DNA of 26,027 nucleotides from Anaerolineae bacterium. Lineage in GTDB: Bacteria; Chloroflexota; Anaerolineae; Anaerolineales; Villigracilaceae. A program made the translations under genes and the position numbers. Location of the stretch: NCBI GenBank assembly GCA_003484265.1, contig DNDO01000107.1, positions 7,266-33,292 on the forward strand. Reading direction: 5' to 3'. The notes beneath the pieces were generated by a model that was given only the letters and a program-made list of their open reading frames with translations, was not told the origin of the DNA and did not search any database. Shown here piece after piece: positions 9,001-16,000 of this stretch (positions within the stretch are counted from its first letter, which is position 1; every line of letters starts with the position of its first letter).

Positions 9001-10524
9001 CGCCAAACTGGAAATACGACGCAGGGCATCCGACCGCAGTGCCCGCTGTCGGGTCTGCTCCATATCAAATGAGTTCTCAATAATGCCAGCGGCTTGTCGC
9101 GCAACCGTTTCGATTAACCGTATGTCGGCATCCGAAAATTCGGCCGGCATTTGTTTATGGTTAGACACTTGGAAATAACCGACGAATTGATCCCCAGAGA
9201 TCATAGGAGCCAAGACTGATTCTCGCAAACTTGCGGCTTGTGCGAGAGTTTGTAAACCCAAGTCTCGCCACGCTTGATCACCAGCGGCGTTCCGTGTGGA
9301 GATTAAGGTTTTTTCGTGAATTATCTTCTCGGCTGAACTATTGACCGGGATTGAGGCACGATAAATATCAACGATATGGGGCGGTAAACCTAAAAAGGGA
9401 GATTGCGCTTCAAGTGTCCTTTTGCCTTCATCAAATAATAGAAAGCCTAGGATATCAACAGGGAACAATGGTGATACGCTGTCGATCAATCTTTTGATAA
9501 GATTGGAGTAATCATGCGAAACTGCCAACGCATCAACTAAATTGGCAAGCCCGGTTAGTTCAGATACGCGTTTTTGTTCTGCCGAGAAGTTCGCGGCATT
9601 TCGAAGGCTGTAGGCGATCTGGGGTGTGACCAGTTGAATGAGATCCAGATCCTGCTGGTCAAGGATGCCGGGCGCGAGGTGACCAAGTTCAAGCGTGCCG
9701 ACAAAGTTATCCCCTGCAAGCAACGGCAGTCCCAGGTATGAACGCGCCGGAGAATTCCCATTCAATGAGGGCATAGACTGCGGAGGTGCGCCGACATCAG
9801 CAATCAATATGGGTTTTCTATGGGAGACAAGGTGTTCAGTGAAGTCACCAAACTGTGACCGGGATGCAGTTTGGATCGCCCCGCCGCCGGAAGCGTCCAA
9901 AGTAAACGGTAAAAGTTTTTTCGAGGATGCGTCCCAAGTCTTGATCTCCAACATGTCAGATGAGACCAATTGCGAAACATTCAAAAGAACGGTATGAATC
10001 ACTTCGGTTAGATCGAGGCTGGCAGACACTTCCCTGCCAAAGTCAGACACCAACCGCAGGATCGATAATCCGTCACCGGACTCAGTGATGTTCTTCGAGA
10101 ACTCAACTGTTTTAATGGCAACAAGGATCTGTGCATTCGGAGCCGGCACGCGGTAGGAAGTTGCTTCCACAAGTTTATTGTCTATCGAAAGGCGTTTATG
10201 ACCAGGTGTGGCACAAAGATTAAGGAACTCTTCGGCAGGACGGGCGCGGCGAATTAATCGCTCTAGATCAGGCTGTTCATCAGGGCGTAGACCAAACCAT
10301 TCACGCGCCAGGTCATTAATATATTCAACCCGTCCGCCGGACTGGACGAGCAAAATTCCTTCATTTGAATTTGTTGTATCGGGAGGGAGTTGTGATATTG
10401 TCGCGCGGCGAGCTGAACGAGTTTTACCGGAAGACCTGCGAAACGCAACAATCGCCAGCACAGGCACAAGGAATGCCAGCGCCAGCAATATCAATAAAAG
10501 ACCGATTCCCTGTCCGGCAAACAT
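3091..10524 (-). CDS. Giant membrane-anchored histidine kinase with about eleven GAF domains
   Basis: At 2477 residues this is an exceptionally long sensor kinase. One N-terminal membrane helix (about 5-28) is followed by a PAS-like segment (about 52-140). I count eleven GAF units, roughly 155-310, 320-485, 500-657, 675-822, 837-1017, 1070-1227, 1236-1404, 1415-1569, 1586-1739, 1749-1906 and 1938-2095. Each ends in a helix of the type FASQVSVAIGN, with an invariant Gln. A PAS domain (about 2118-2235) precedes HisKA with His2251 in HELRTP, then HATPase_c with N2372, DNGVG at 2402-2406 and GTGLG at 2432-2436. Catalytic residues are intact. No Cys-His chromophore signature of a phytochrome is obvious. 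The gene lies 9 bp after a receiver-GGDEF gene and abuts a lone receiver, its likely partners. GAF ligands cannot be read from the sequence. Confidence 0.95.
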   Translation of the reverse strand: MFAGQGIGLLLILLALAFLVPVLAIVAFRRSSGKTRSARRATISQLPPDTTNSNEGILLVQSGGRVEYINDLAREWFGLRPDEQPDLERLIRRARPAEEFLNLCATPGHKRLSIDNKLVEATSYRVPAPNAQILVAIKTVEFSKNITESGDGLSILRLVSDFGREVSASLDLTEVIHTVLLNVSQLVSSDMLEIKTWDASSKKLLPFTLDASGGGAIQTASRSQFGDFTEHLVSHRKPILIADVGAPPQSMPSLNGNSPARSYLGLPLLAGDNFVGTLELGHLAPGILDQQDLDLIQLVTPQIAYSLRNAANFSAEQKRVSELTGLANLVDALAVSHDYSNLIKRLIDSVSPLFPVDILGFLLFDEGKRTLEAQSPFLGLPPHIVDIYRASIPVNSSAEKIIHEKTLISTRNAAGDQAWRDLGLQTLAQAASLRESVLAPMISGDQFVGYFQVSNHKQMPAEFSDADIRLIETVARQAAGIIENSFDMEQTRQRALRSDALRRISSLAASTATIDEILRFSIQELARLFQGDLAAIFLRDEQTGDLRLHENSVFGADAETITALGRLHMDASQTRNTVAGSQNPFLSGRLSSDRRVLPGYRPLATTLEAESAVVVPLIVRDRSLGELMLASRKAESFNHYDLQIIATAAGQLASAIDDASRSKLTDESLHRRLEQLTSITRISRELNSITDLRTLLEVVHAESLRTTRAECGTILLFDENASTDPVPVSLSIGCQLPDTLSAFEQEALKTGNAQYVVDITETEHLPPHDGVRSLMVVPIIDRGKTVGLIHLHSEQADYFDDTSLDVLQTFASQVSVAIGNIRRYQEQFQQSELLRRRADILSRLSDASLVVDFEKPIEQSLRAIAQNISDSTNFKAVLVSILETDSGMLRRVTGVGFPQDTLSELLARKQPFASLQQILKSEFRISRSYFIPVDRSPIIPADVHMVTLDTENRTQSMPNSWDPDDTLVTVLEDNHGQPLGLISVDSPRNGLRPDLATIEALEIFATQATLAITGSFRLTELREQVDSLSAGIERQQRLLAVTQNDLPILLRKDLDQTIAIQNLDHRSQRVRAGLAITESVSRQLDASSALQALARETLTQLGMSVALVAEVTNEGPRLTQVLGSVPRATNPEALFGQRNPLRTCLQSGEAILISTLDESLEWRETPLLTALRAKSLVCLPVKIDGRTVAAMMAITPESLPAFTTEDFQVYHQISRQTSVILQNISLLNETRRRLQEVNLLLDFSRQLRGLDSDRIVRSLLESARKALQSAHAGVVLIWDEHTGQLLPRAVSGYADNEAMKRITYRSGGSLPGLAFETNRPTRVDEVQFARDYTFTTEGQLLYRQATGGRLPVSSLLIPIQSGEQRVGVLLLDNFNTPAGFREEDETLLLSLAQQVGLSLQNVHLVQTTQERATQLEALTTAATNLTSSLKSTELIESLLDQLKPVIPYDTATLWIREKDRLTVAAARGFPDTEQRLGLTVAAEDSTLFKEMLRMGRGLSVGDVRQDPRFPTLEAPRLAWLGLPLVSKNEVIGVLALEKWQAYFFTHDHIQVGTTFASQAAVAVENARLFEDSLGRASELDERSQRLSLLNRFSSSLGGLLDEDKILQFAAQELQDSFNASRVSVVTFERGKAVWKFSHPKYINKLPKSLPDAPIFKRLQESLGVFSTDAINAEPDLTPLGDFLGKSTKSLLILPFVSSSNLQALLFIHQNESTQFSLAEIELARTLTNQASIALENARLYQSTLSTAERFEILNQASYQVSANLDPEQIYVAVHEAAKKLMPVESFVISILDEETDEIEGVYLVDDDVRAPITRIPRNEGLSGQVISSGQTLLVHGSSTVDAMGGVTYGKEEAPQSILAVPMLLGGRSIGMLSVQSYQMNVYTEGDIQVLSTLANQAIVAIQNGRLFNETQRLAQELEQRVIERTAQLQQEQQNTETLLRILTEVSSSLDLDRALNRTLALLNDAIGAEQGTIMLRGADDNMLHYRAGYGYLSDKISGERRGFKLKIGEGLAGWVVANREAVLISDLLEDDRWVTTSSSSREHRSAIVVPLLVAEDVIGVLMVFHRKIDFFSRERLNMVKAIAGQVSVAINNAHLYELIRDQAERLGSMLRREQEEASRSQAILEAVADGVLVTGSNNRITFLNNSAENILDLEAGRVVGQPLDVFVGLFGKAAGSWMQTIRTWSGSPQDYQKGDTYAEQLDLQNGRIVLVHLAPVILQNDFLGTVSIFRDITHEVEVDRLKSEFVATVSHELRTPMTSIRGYTDVLLMGAAGAMNENQTHFLSIIKNNTERLNILVNDLLDVSRIESGRVTLSPQALNLRELAEDVLEDVLRRSQEENKPMALSLDAPKKLPAVNGDLERIRQVMSNLVFNAYHYTPGNGTITVRVQPVNGGKSIQVDIDDNGVGIALEDQARIFERFYRGEHPLVLATPGTGLGLSIVKQIVEMHKGRIWMTSSGVPGEGSVFSFTLPIYEKNEA

Positions 10525-10533
10525 CCTCGGTTA

Positions 10534-11442
10534 TTATTCCGCGTTGCCAGTTGAGAGGGAATCCAGCCGTCGGGCTTCAGCCGCAAGTTCTGTGATCTCA
10601 CGTATATCGGCAAATGAATGTTGATCGGGCGATACCACACCAGTGGACATTGTCATAAATGACACTTTGGTAGATGTGCCGTCGGAGGTAGGAGCCTGCA
10701 CAAACCCTTGCTGGCGATCCATGAAGTTATAGTGCGTCAGCACCTCTTCGTTGAATCGTTCCCTGATGCGATTTGTGACAGCGGCAGCCTTGTCAGCCTT
10801 TGTGATAATAATATAGTTGTCCCCGCCTGCATGTCCGATAAAATCGGACGTTGTGCCGAGCTCATCAACCACTTCACCGATCATCATTGCGGTAAAACGG
10901 AGGACGTCGTCGCCTGCCACAAATCCATACACGTCCTTGAAAGGTTCAAAGTGATTAACCCGCGCGTCGATCAGAGCCCAGTCTTTTTCACGTATGATGC
11001 GACGCAGTTGCTCCTCGATCAGGCGGCCTGCTGGAAGACCGGAGCGCGGGTCTGTTAAGCTTTCGCGTTCAGCCCGTCTGATCGCGCCCTGCACGCGCAA
11101 CTTTAGTTCCTCGATATCAAAAGGTTTGGTAATGTAATCGTCTGCGCCCAACTCCAATCCCTGTAGTTTGTCACTGCGCTCATCCTTTTGAGTAAGGAAG
11201 ATCACTGGGATATGGCTAGTTCGCATATTTGTTCGCAGGTTGCGGCACACCTCATAACCATCAATGTCAGGCAACATAATATCCAGCACGATCAAATGAG
11301 GTAGTACTTGCTTGGTCTTCTCCAACGCATCCGAACCCCGCACGGCGACATCGACATCGAAATCCATGCCGCTGAAATAGATCTTCAGCATGTTGCCGAT
11401 ATCTATGTCGTCTTCAACCACTAACAATCGCGATTTTCCCAT
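10534..11442 (-). CDS. Response regulator with receiver and degenerate GGDEF domain
   Basis: The 302-residue protein has an N-terminal receiver (1-120: E10-D11-D12, phospho-acceptor D54 in VLDIMLPD, Lys106 in ITKPF) joined to a GGDEF-like domain (about 128-300). The signature is GGDNY at 206-210 instead of GGDEF, and the first metal-site block reads ALIDARVNHF rather than the usual acidic form. It may therefore bind nucleotide, or nothing, rather than make cyclic-di-GMP. I chose the ATG at 11442 because GGAGG sits six bases before it; a TTG two codons upstream would overlap that ribosome site. The gene ends in TAATAA, 9 bp before the giant kinase start and in the same operon, so phosphorylation by that kinase is the natural assumption. 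Confidence 0.88.
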   Translation of the reverse strand: MGKSRLLVVEDDIDIGNMLKIYFSGMDFDVDVAVRGSDALEKTKQVLPHLIVLDIMLPDIDGYEVCRNLRTNMRTSHIPVIFLTQKDERSDKLQGLELGADDYITKPFDIEELKLRVQGAIRRAERESLTDPRSGLPAGRLIEEQLRRIIREKDWALIDARVNHFEPFKDVYGFVAGDDVLRFTAMMIGEVVDELGTTSDFIGHAGGDNYIIITKADKAAAVTNRIRERFNEEVLTHYNFMDRQQGFVQAPTSDGTSTKVSFMTMSTGVVSPDQHSFADIREITELAAEARRLDSLSTGNAE

Positions 11443-11457
11443 AAACAACCTCCGATA

Positions 11458-12558
11458 TTACATGTGCAATGCATGCACCGGTTTTGCCTTTTTTGCGTTA
11501 CGCCGAACTTCTTCAATTTGCCGGGGAGTGACTTCCCGCTCGAATGAACGGAAGCCACTCAGACGAAATCCATGAGTCTTTGCAATCGAACCAATCTCTT
11601 CGACACGCTCTCTCGTAATGTGTTTTCCAAGCGTGTAATCCTCAAAACGTCCTTCGAGCGCCAGAGCAATGGTCTCTGCCATGCAGGCGTAAACCTTGCC
11701 CGGCGGAAACCCAAAGTTAAAATGGAAATCAACGGGTCCTGGTACGTCAACCATTCCGCCGTCAATCACTAATATATCATCTCTGGAAGCCGCCACCATT
11801 GCAGAAACATCACGAGGGCGGGCAACGTCACAAACCACACTTCCAGGCTGCAGAAATTCCGGGCGGATAACATCGTGGACGGCGCTCGTTACCGTCAGAA
11901 TCAACTGCGCCTCCGCCAGAATGTCCATCTTCGTGCTGACGATCAACTCGGCTCTGGCATGGACCTTGAGCCTGTCTCTCAACTCTTCAAGCTTATCCTG
12001 CCTGCGTCCGATCAGATACAACCGCTCCACATCATCTGCCAGCATATCAGCACAGACCTGCCCGATCGTGCCCGTTGCGCCGACCACGGCGGCGCTTGCG
12101 CTTTGAAGCGGAATATCCATAAGACACGCTGCTTCCCGTATCGCTTCCAAGGCAACGATGACAGTATAAGAATCTCCGGTGGTCACCGGAACATCTAGCG
12201 ACTTCGCAATAGTAATGCCTGCGTCACCGACTACAGATGTGAAAGCTCCCAACCCAAGCATTTGTGCGCCAAGTTTTTCTGCGAGCCGTCCGGTTTGGAT
12301 AATCTTACGATAAACCGACTGCTCCGGCAACTCCATCATTCGCGTTGGCGTATAAGGGCAGGCAATGAACCAGCCTTTAACTTCTTTTCCTGTTGCCTCC
12401 GAGCGAATCCCTTCGATCTCTGAAATATATACCGGTGGAAAGAACGTGGAGAAGAAGTTGATCTGCTTCTCGTTTAGCACACGCCCCAATAAAGGAAACC
12501 TCCGGCTGACATCCCGTTTCGGATCGATGGGATGGATGATAAATGCAAACGTATCCAC
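11458..12558 (-). CDS. Long-chain acyl-ACP/acyl-CoA reductase-like dehydrogenase (AAR family)
   Basis: The 366-residue product matches the plan of cyanobacterial aldehyde-forming acyl-ACP reductase, by memory of that family. It has an N-terminal acyl-binding part with LGAFTSVVGDAG at 103-114 and TTGDSYT at 126-132. A Rossmann domain follows with the dinucleotide loop GATGTIG at 160-166 and LIGRR at 182-186. The region KVYACMAETIALALEG at 288-303 carries Cys292, which aligns with the acyl-thioester cysteine of AAR (in FACFAEAI). The expected reaction is NAD(P)H reduction of a fatty acyl thioester to a fatty aldehyde. No aldehyde-deformylating oxygenase is seen nearby, so an alcohol or other aldehyde fate is more likely than alkane. 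The start is GTG, three bases after the beta-helix gene stop, with a weak ribosome site. Automatic annotation may call it shikimate dehydrogenase-like; that is the main alternative. Confidence 0.68.
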   Translation of the reverse strand: MDTFAFIIHPIDPKRDVSRRFPLLGRVLNEKQINFFSTFFPPVYISEIEGIRSEATGKEVKGWFIACPYTPTRMMELPEQSVYRKIIQTGRLAEKLGAQMLGLGAFTSVVGDAGITIAKSLDVPVTTGDSYTVIVALEAIREAACLMDIPLQSASAAVVGATGTIGQVCADMLADDVERLYLIGRRQDKLEELRDRLKVHARAELIVSTKMDILAEAQLILTVTSAVHDVIRPEFLQPGSVVCDVARPRDVSAMVAASRDDILVIDGGMVDVPGPVDFHFNFGFPPGKVYACMAETIALALEGRFEDYTLGKHITRERVEEIGSIAKTHGFRLSGFRSFEREVTPRQIEEVRRNAKKAKPVHALHM

Positions 12559-12561
12559 AAA

Positions 12562-13845
12562 TTACCATGATTCCAGTTGTTGTGATTCTTTGCCCTTGGG
12601 CTCATACAACCTCTTGTGCAAGACTGAATATTTAAACATGTGATGATCGCTGTCTTCGTATCCGACGTTCTTGTCAATCACTCGCCGTTCATGAGAAGCC
12701 GCCAGCACAACATCTGATTCTATAGTGCGTGCAGGATACACGATCATGCCCGAGCCAATGCGGCAGTTGTGTCCGACAGCGCTTCCGATCACTGGGCGGT
12801 TCGAAATACTTAATTTACCGTTACCGTCGAGAGCGCGAATCGGTGCCGGGACGAGGTTGTAATCCGTGAAGGTTGAGCCCGCTCCAATAAAGGTGTTGCG
12901 CCCTACAACGCACATTTGCAGGCAGGTGTTTTGTGCGATCATGCTGTTTTCCATGACGGTGGTCATGAACAAAGATGCACGGAATGGCAGGAAGGCTCCG
13001 TCGCCGACAACTGATAGCATCAGTTGAACATCCTGGGAAATATTGACGTTATTCCCGATAATGCAATTTTCTATTACAGCGCCGGCATTGATGGTCACGT
13101 TATCCCCAATCGTCGTTGGTCCATGAATGATGGCATGAGGATCGATGATGCAGTTGCTTCCAATCTTTACAAGTTCTGAGCTCTCAAGGATCTGTCGTCC
13201 TTCATATAACGCCTTCCAAAAAATCTTGAGTTTGAACACCAGATCTTCATTAAGACGTTTTTCGAAGCGGGCACCGCGCGAAAATAAACCATACACAACA
13301 TCGGCTATAAAAATATGAACCCACGAGTCGATTGCCAACAGCGAGCGCAATGGTACCTGAAAGGTCAAATCTCCGGTCTGATCTGCCATGTAGGTCGGCA
13401 CGTGGTAGTATCCCAGTTCTCGAGGCTCGAGATCGATCACCATAGGTTCGACATCGGCAACGGGACCCTTCGGGTAATACCACAGGTCAGCCAGATACAA
13501 GTCGCCTGCAAGAGTATATGATGTAGATAAGGGTAAAGCATGCTCTTTGAAGGCAGGGTCTTCGGAAGAGAATGCCGCCCTGACAGCTCGTTTTTTCTTC
13601 CGAGCGGCAGAAATAAAGTTGCGGATATATTCCTCGTCGAAGAAAAGGTTGTCGCGATAGACGATCATCTCTTCCCTGTCAGCAGGGAATCTCTCTTTGG
13701 TGTCCAATTCTTTTTCGCGGGTCGTATATGGGGCAAGCACATTCCGTTGATGAAGCCATAGAGGATGGTTCTGTATCCTCAGGTCACGTGCGGGTTCGTT
13801 AAACGGTGAAATTAATTTCGGAGCTTGAAGAATAATCTTATACAT
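12562..13845 (-). CDS. Left-handed beta-helix (hexapeptide-repeat) protein, GlmU-like architecture
   Basis: This 427-residue protein has hexapeptide repeats of the left-handed beta-helix type over about 225-390 (IGSNCIIDPHAIIHG, TIGDNVTINAGAVI, CIIGNNVNIS, VVGRNTFIGAG, VIGSAVGHNCRIGSG). The N-terminal 200 residues start with IILQAPKLISPFNEPARDL, which recalls the short start of GlmU-like sugar nucleotidyltransferases. I cannot see the GxGTRM nucleotide-binding loop, so the N-domain is degenerate or different. A sugar- or lipid-linked acyltransferase or scaffold is possible; the substrate is unknown. The next gene, three bases on, is the acyl-thioester reductase-like enzyme, which suggests joint action on an acyl group. 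An 85-nt gap precedes it, the largest in the operon; I see no convincing terminator or promoter there. Confidence 0.75.
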   Translation of the reverse strand: MYKIILQAPKLISPFNEPARDLRIQNHPLWLHQRNVLAPYTTREKELDTKERFPADREEMIVYRDNLFFDEEYIRNFISAARKKKRAVRAAFSSEDPAFKEHALPLSTSYTLAGDLYLADLWYYPKGPVADVEPMVIDLEPRELGYYHVPTYMADQTGDLTFQVPLRSLLAIDSWVHIFIADVVYGLFSRGARFEKRLNEDLVFKLKIFWKALYEGRQILESSELVKIGSNCIIDPHAIIHGPTTIGDNVTINAGAVIENCIIGNNVNISQDVQLMLSVVGDGAFLPFRASLFMTTVMENSMIAQNTCLQMCVVGRNTFIGAGSTFTDYNLVPAPIRALDGNGKLSISNRPVIGSAVGHNCRIGSGMIVYPARTIESDVVLAASHERRVIDKNVGYEDSDHHMFKYSVLHKRLYEPKGKESQQLESW

Positions 13846-13930
13846 CTCGATTGTAATTATTCCACATAATTAAGAAATCAGGGACAACACGCCTTGTAAT
13901 ACATCATCTACAAAATTGTTGGGTCATCTG

Positions 13931-14557
13931 CTAAAAAATGGGAGAGTGGTCGATGGCAATTGTGCAGGTTTCATCCCCAGCTGCGATACAGGTTACTTCT
14001 TCCACATTGAACACTTTCCCCCCACTCAACCAATAGAGCGCTTCTTGCAACAATCCAACGGCCAGATGGCAAACCGGTTCCGGCGCGCGGCGTTCCCAGC
14101 ACAAAGGACAACGTTCAATGTGCCAGAATATTTTGCCGTTCTCATTCTCCACACGAACCTTTTGATCGGTAAAAGTATTGAAAAGCTCGGCAAACGCTCT
14201 CGCGCCTGCGTTGACTTTTGCCGGGAGCGGAAGGAGGCGGAACGCCATCTCGGTGAGCCCCATTTGGGTTCCATATTGGCGGACGCCATTTTTGAAACAG
14301 GCGCGCCCGATACGCAGGGAGAGTCCTCGCCCGCCATGCGGGCCGTAAATCTGTTCCAACATATCGGTCATGTTGCTCAGCGTGGAAAATGGGAATACAC
14401 GTTCCCGGTCATCAGGGGGGTATTGATCTATTAGGGATGGAAGCGACGCCAGTTTAAGAACAGCATGGACGCCGTTTCTTCCCATCACCTCTTCCATGGA
14501 AAAGAGAACGATCCTTCCCATCCGATTGGGGTAGAAAAATGTTTTTGATGCGCTCAT
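13931..14557 (-). CDS. V4R-domain protein (4-vinyl reductase-like small-molecule-binding domain)
   Basis: The 208-residue product has a C-terminal V4R domain (about 85-205): a cysteine cluster C150-x2-C153-x9-C163, then GLLQEALYWLSGGK at 168-181, VEEVTC at 185-190 and AAGDETC at 192-198. V4R domains bind hydrocarbon-like or aromatic ligands in sensors of the XylR/DmpR type and also occur in BchJ. The N-terminal half (residues 1-80) contains SMEEVMGRNGV and has no domain I recognise, although such segments usually precede V4R in stand-alone proteins. The start ATG overlaps the upstream hydrolase stop by four bases (ATGA), so translation is coupled. With the reductase and hydrolase neighbours, a long-chain or hydrophobic ligand is a reasonable inference. 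The Cys cluster may bind zinc. Confidence 0.82.
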   Translation of the reverse strand: MSASKTFFYPNRMGRIVLFSMEEVMGRNGVHAVLKLASLPSLIDQYPPDDRERVFPFSTLSNMTDMLEQIYGPHGGRGLSLRIGRACFKNGVRQYGTQMGLTEMAFRLLPLPAKVNAGARAFAELFNTFTDQKVRVENENGKIFWHIERCPLCWERRAPEPVCHLAVGLLQEALYWLSGGKVFNVEEVTCIAAGDETCTIAIDHSPIF

Positions 14558-15414
14558 GAAGCCAGCGTTACGGATGTTGTTTGATCCAGCGGAGAACCAT
14601 GGGGTTGAGGTGCTATCTGTTGAGGAGGGTCATCCTGATCGAGGAAGGCTTTTAATTTTTCTGAAAACGATTGCGGTTCTTCAAGCATGACAAAATGACC
14701 AGCCAGCGGAAATCTTTCGATATGTGACTTGGGAATCCCGCTTTGCATGGGCTGCCATTGCTTGGGATGGACAATAATGTCGCGGTCGCCGTAAATGCCC
14801 ATGGCAGGGATATTAATTTGATCAAGTTTTGGACGAAGATCTGTCCTTCGGAGGGAGGCAATCGAACGCAGGAAAGATTCGACAGTCGTCCGTGAAAGGT
14901 CGCGGTCCATCATATCTGCAAATCGTTCGTCACGGCAAATAAATGGAGACGCAACCCGAACGCCAAAACGAAATACGCTCATCATGTTGAACAACATGAA
15001 CGCAATCGGACGCATCCCCGCAAGCTTAAGGGGAAATGCCAATGAAGAACCAACGATCGGAGATCCAACCACGACCACTTTACTTACGCGTTCAGGATAG
15101 CGGATTGCGACCGAAAGGCTAACTGTTCCACCCATGCTGTGACCAACAAGCGGCGCATGTACAATACCCAATTGTTCCATGAATTGATCGACAAGACTTA
15201 CAAAATCCTGTACTGCGTAGGTTTCTCGTTTTTTTCCTGATTCCCCAAAGCCCCAAAAGTCCAGTGCATAGGTGCGATAATACTTGCCCAGATAACTCAT
15301 CGTTTCCTGCCACAAGCCCCATGAACCGAGCCAGCCATGCAACAGTATGACGGGTTTTCCGCGGCCATACACTTCGTAATGTACGATACCTTGATCAGTG
15401 GTTATTGACGACAC
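14554..15414 (-). CDS. Alpha/beta hydrolase with intact Ser-Asp-His triad
   Basis: This is an alpha/beta hydrolase-fold protein of 286 residues from the chosen GTG start. Motifs are HGWLGSW (oxyanion loop, about 26-32), LDFWGFGES, nucleophile elbow GHSMGG with Ser93, Asp212 in YGDRD and His240 in LAGHFVML. All triad residues are in place, as in esterases, lipases and haloperoxidase-like enzymes. I chose the GTG at 15414 over a TTG at 15462 because the longer form overlaps the GTPase gene. The GTG also aligns exactly with the start of the paralogue at 1930-2712, putting Ser93 against its Gly93. The gene follows the GTPase by 22 nt and overlaps the V4R gene by 4. The substrate is unknown; ester or thioester cleavage of a lipid fits the operon. 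Confidence 0.88.
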   Translation of the reverse strand: MSSITTDQGIVHYEVYGRGKPVILLHGWLGSWGLWQETMSYLGKYYRTYALDFWGFGESGKKRETYAVQDFVSLVDQFMEQLGIVHAPLVGHSMGGTVSLSVAIRYPERVSKVVVVGSPIVGSSLAFPLKLAGMRPIAFMLFNMMSVFRFGVRVASPFICRDERFADMMDRDLSRTTVESFLRSIASLRRTDLRPKLDQINIPAMGIYGDRDIIVHPKQWQPMQSGIPKSHIERFPLAGHFVMLEEPQSFSEKLKAFLDQDDPPQQIAPQPHGSPLDQTTSVTLAS

Positions 15415-15436
15415 GTGTTTCTGCCGATCGGGTCCC

Positions 15437-15976
15437 CTACTTTCCCGACTCCATCTCAGCAAGTATGTTGTTCAACAATCCAAGGAGAACGGATTTGACC
15501 GTGTCCTTGTCGGTGGCTACACAGGGAAGGAATTTGACTTTGCTTTCAAGGCGGAGGGCGTGACGCATGTCTTCCATATCCCAGGCGTCTTCCATATCCT
15601 GTTTGTTCGCCGCAACTACATAGGGCGTCGGAGCGTATGCTCGAAAAGTTTCAAGAATCGAGCGCGCCTCGCGGAAAGTTTCAGGTCGTGTACTATCAAC
15701 CATGACAATAAAACCCAGCATGCCTTCTGAGAGGATTTCCCACATGAAATCAAACCGTTTCTGACCAGGGGTTCCAAAAAGGTAAAGAACAAGATCCTCA
15801 TCCACCGTGATACGACCGAAATCCATGGCAACTGTTGTAGCTTCCTTTACAGATTTCTCCGCCGCATTGGAAATCTTGCGCTCTGTCGATACAACATCGA
15901 TCTCGCTTACAGATTGAATAAACTCGGTTTTACCGGCGCTAAACGGACCTGTTACAACCATCTTCACTGTTTGCAT
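15437..15976 (-). CDS. MglA-like small Ras-family GTPase
   Basis: The 179-residue protein is a compact prokaryotic Ras-like GTPase. It has P-loop GPFSAGKT at 10-17, a switch I threonine in KEATTVAMDFG near 47-49, the G3 region LFGTPGQKRF at 66-75, G4 NKQD at 124-127 and a G5-like CVATD at 152-156. In G3 the usual Asp is replaced (FGTPG), which is common in this bacterial family related to MglA and the CvnD conservon proteins. Such GTPases act as nucleotide-dependent switches for polarity or signalling complexes and often sit beside DUF4388 or roadblock proteins. Here the DUF4388 gene ends 24 bp upstream. An AAGGAA ribosome site precedes the ATG. No GAP (roadblock/MglB) gene is visible in the window. 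Confidence 0.9.
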   Translation of the reverse strand: MQTVKMVVTGPFSAGKTEFIQSVSEIDVVSTERKISNAAEKSVKEATTVAMDFGRITVDEDLVLYLFGTPGQKRFDFMWEILSEGMLGFIVMVDSTRPETFREARSILETFRAYAPTPYVVAANKQDMEDAWDMEDMRHALRLESKVKFLPCVATDKDTVKSVLLGLLNNILAEMESGK

Positions 15977-16000
15977 AATTTCTATTCCTTCACCAAAGTC

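Noticed and set aside
13846..13930. 85-nt gap tested for an internal promoter or terminator
   Set aside because: Only weak -10/-35 matches and no stable stem with a T-run; nothing reportable.
13916..14434. Plus-strand frame of 172 codons
   Set aside because: Antisense to the V4R gene, whose domain motifs are clear; no ribosome site or recognisable domain.
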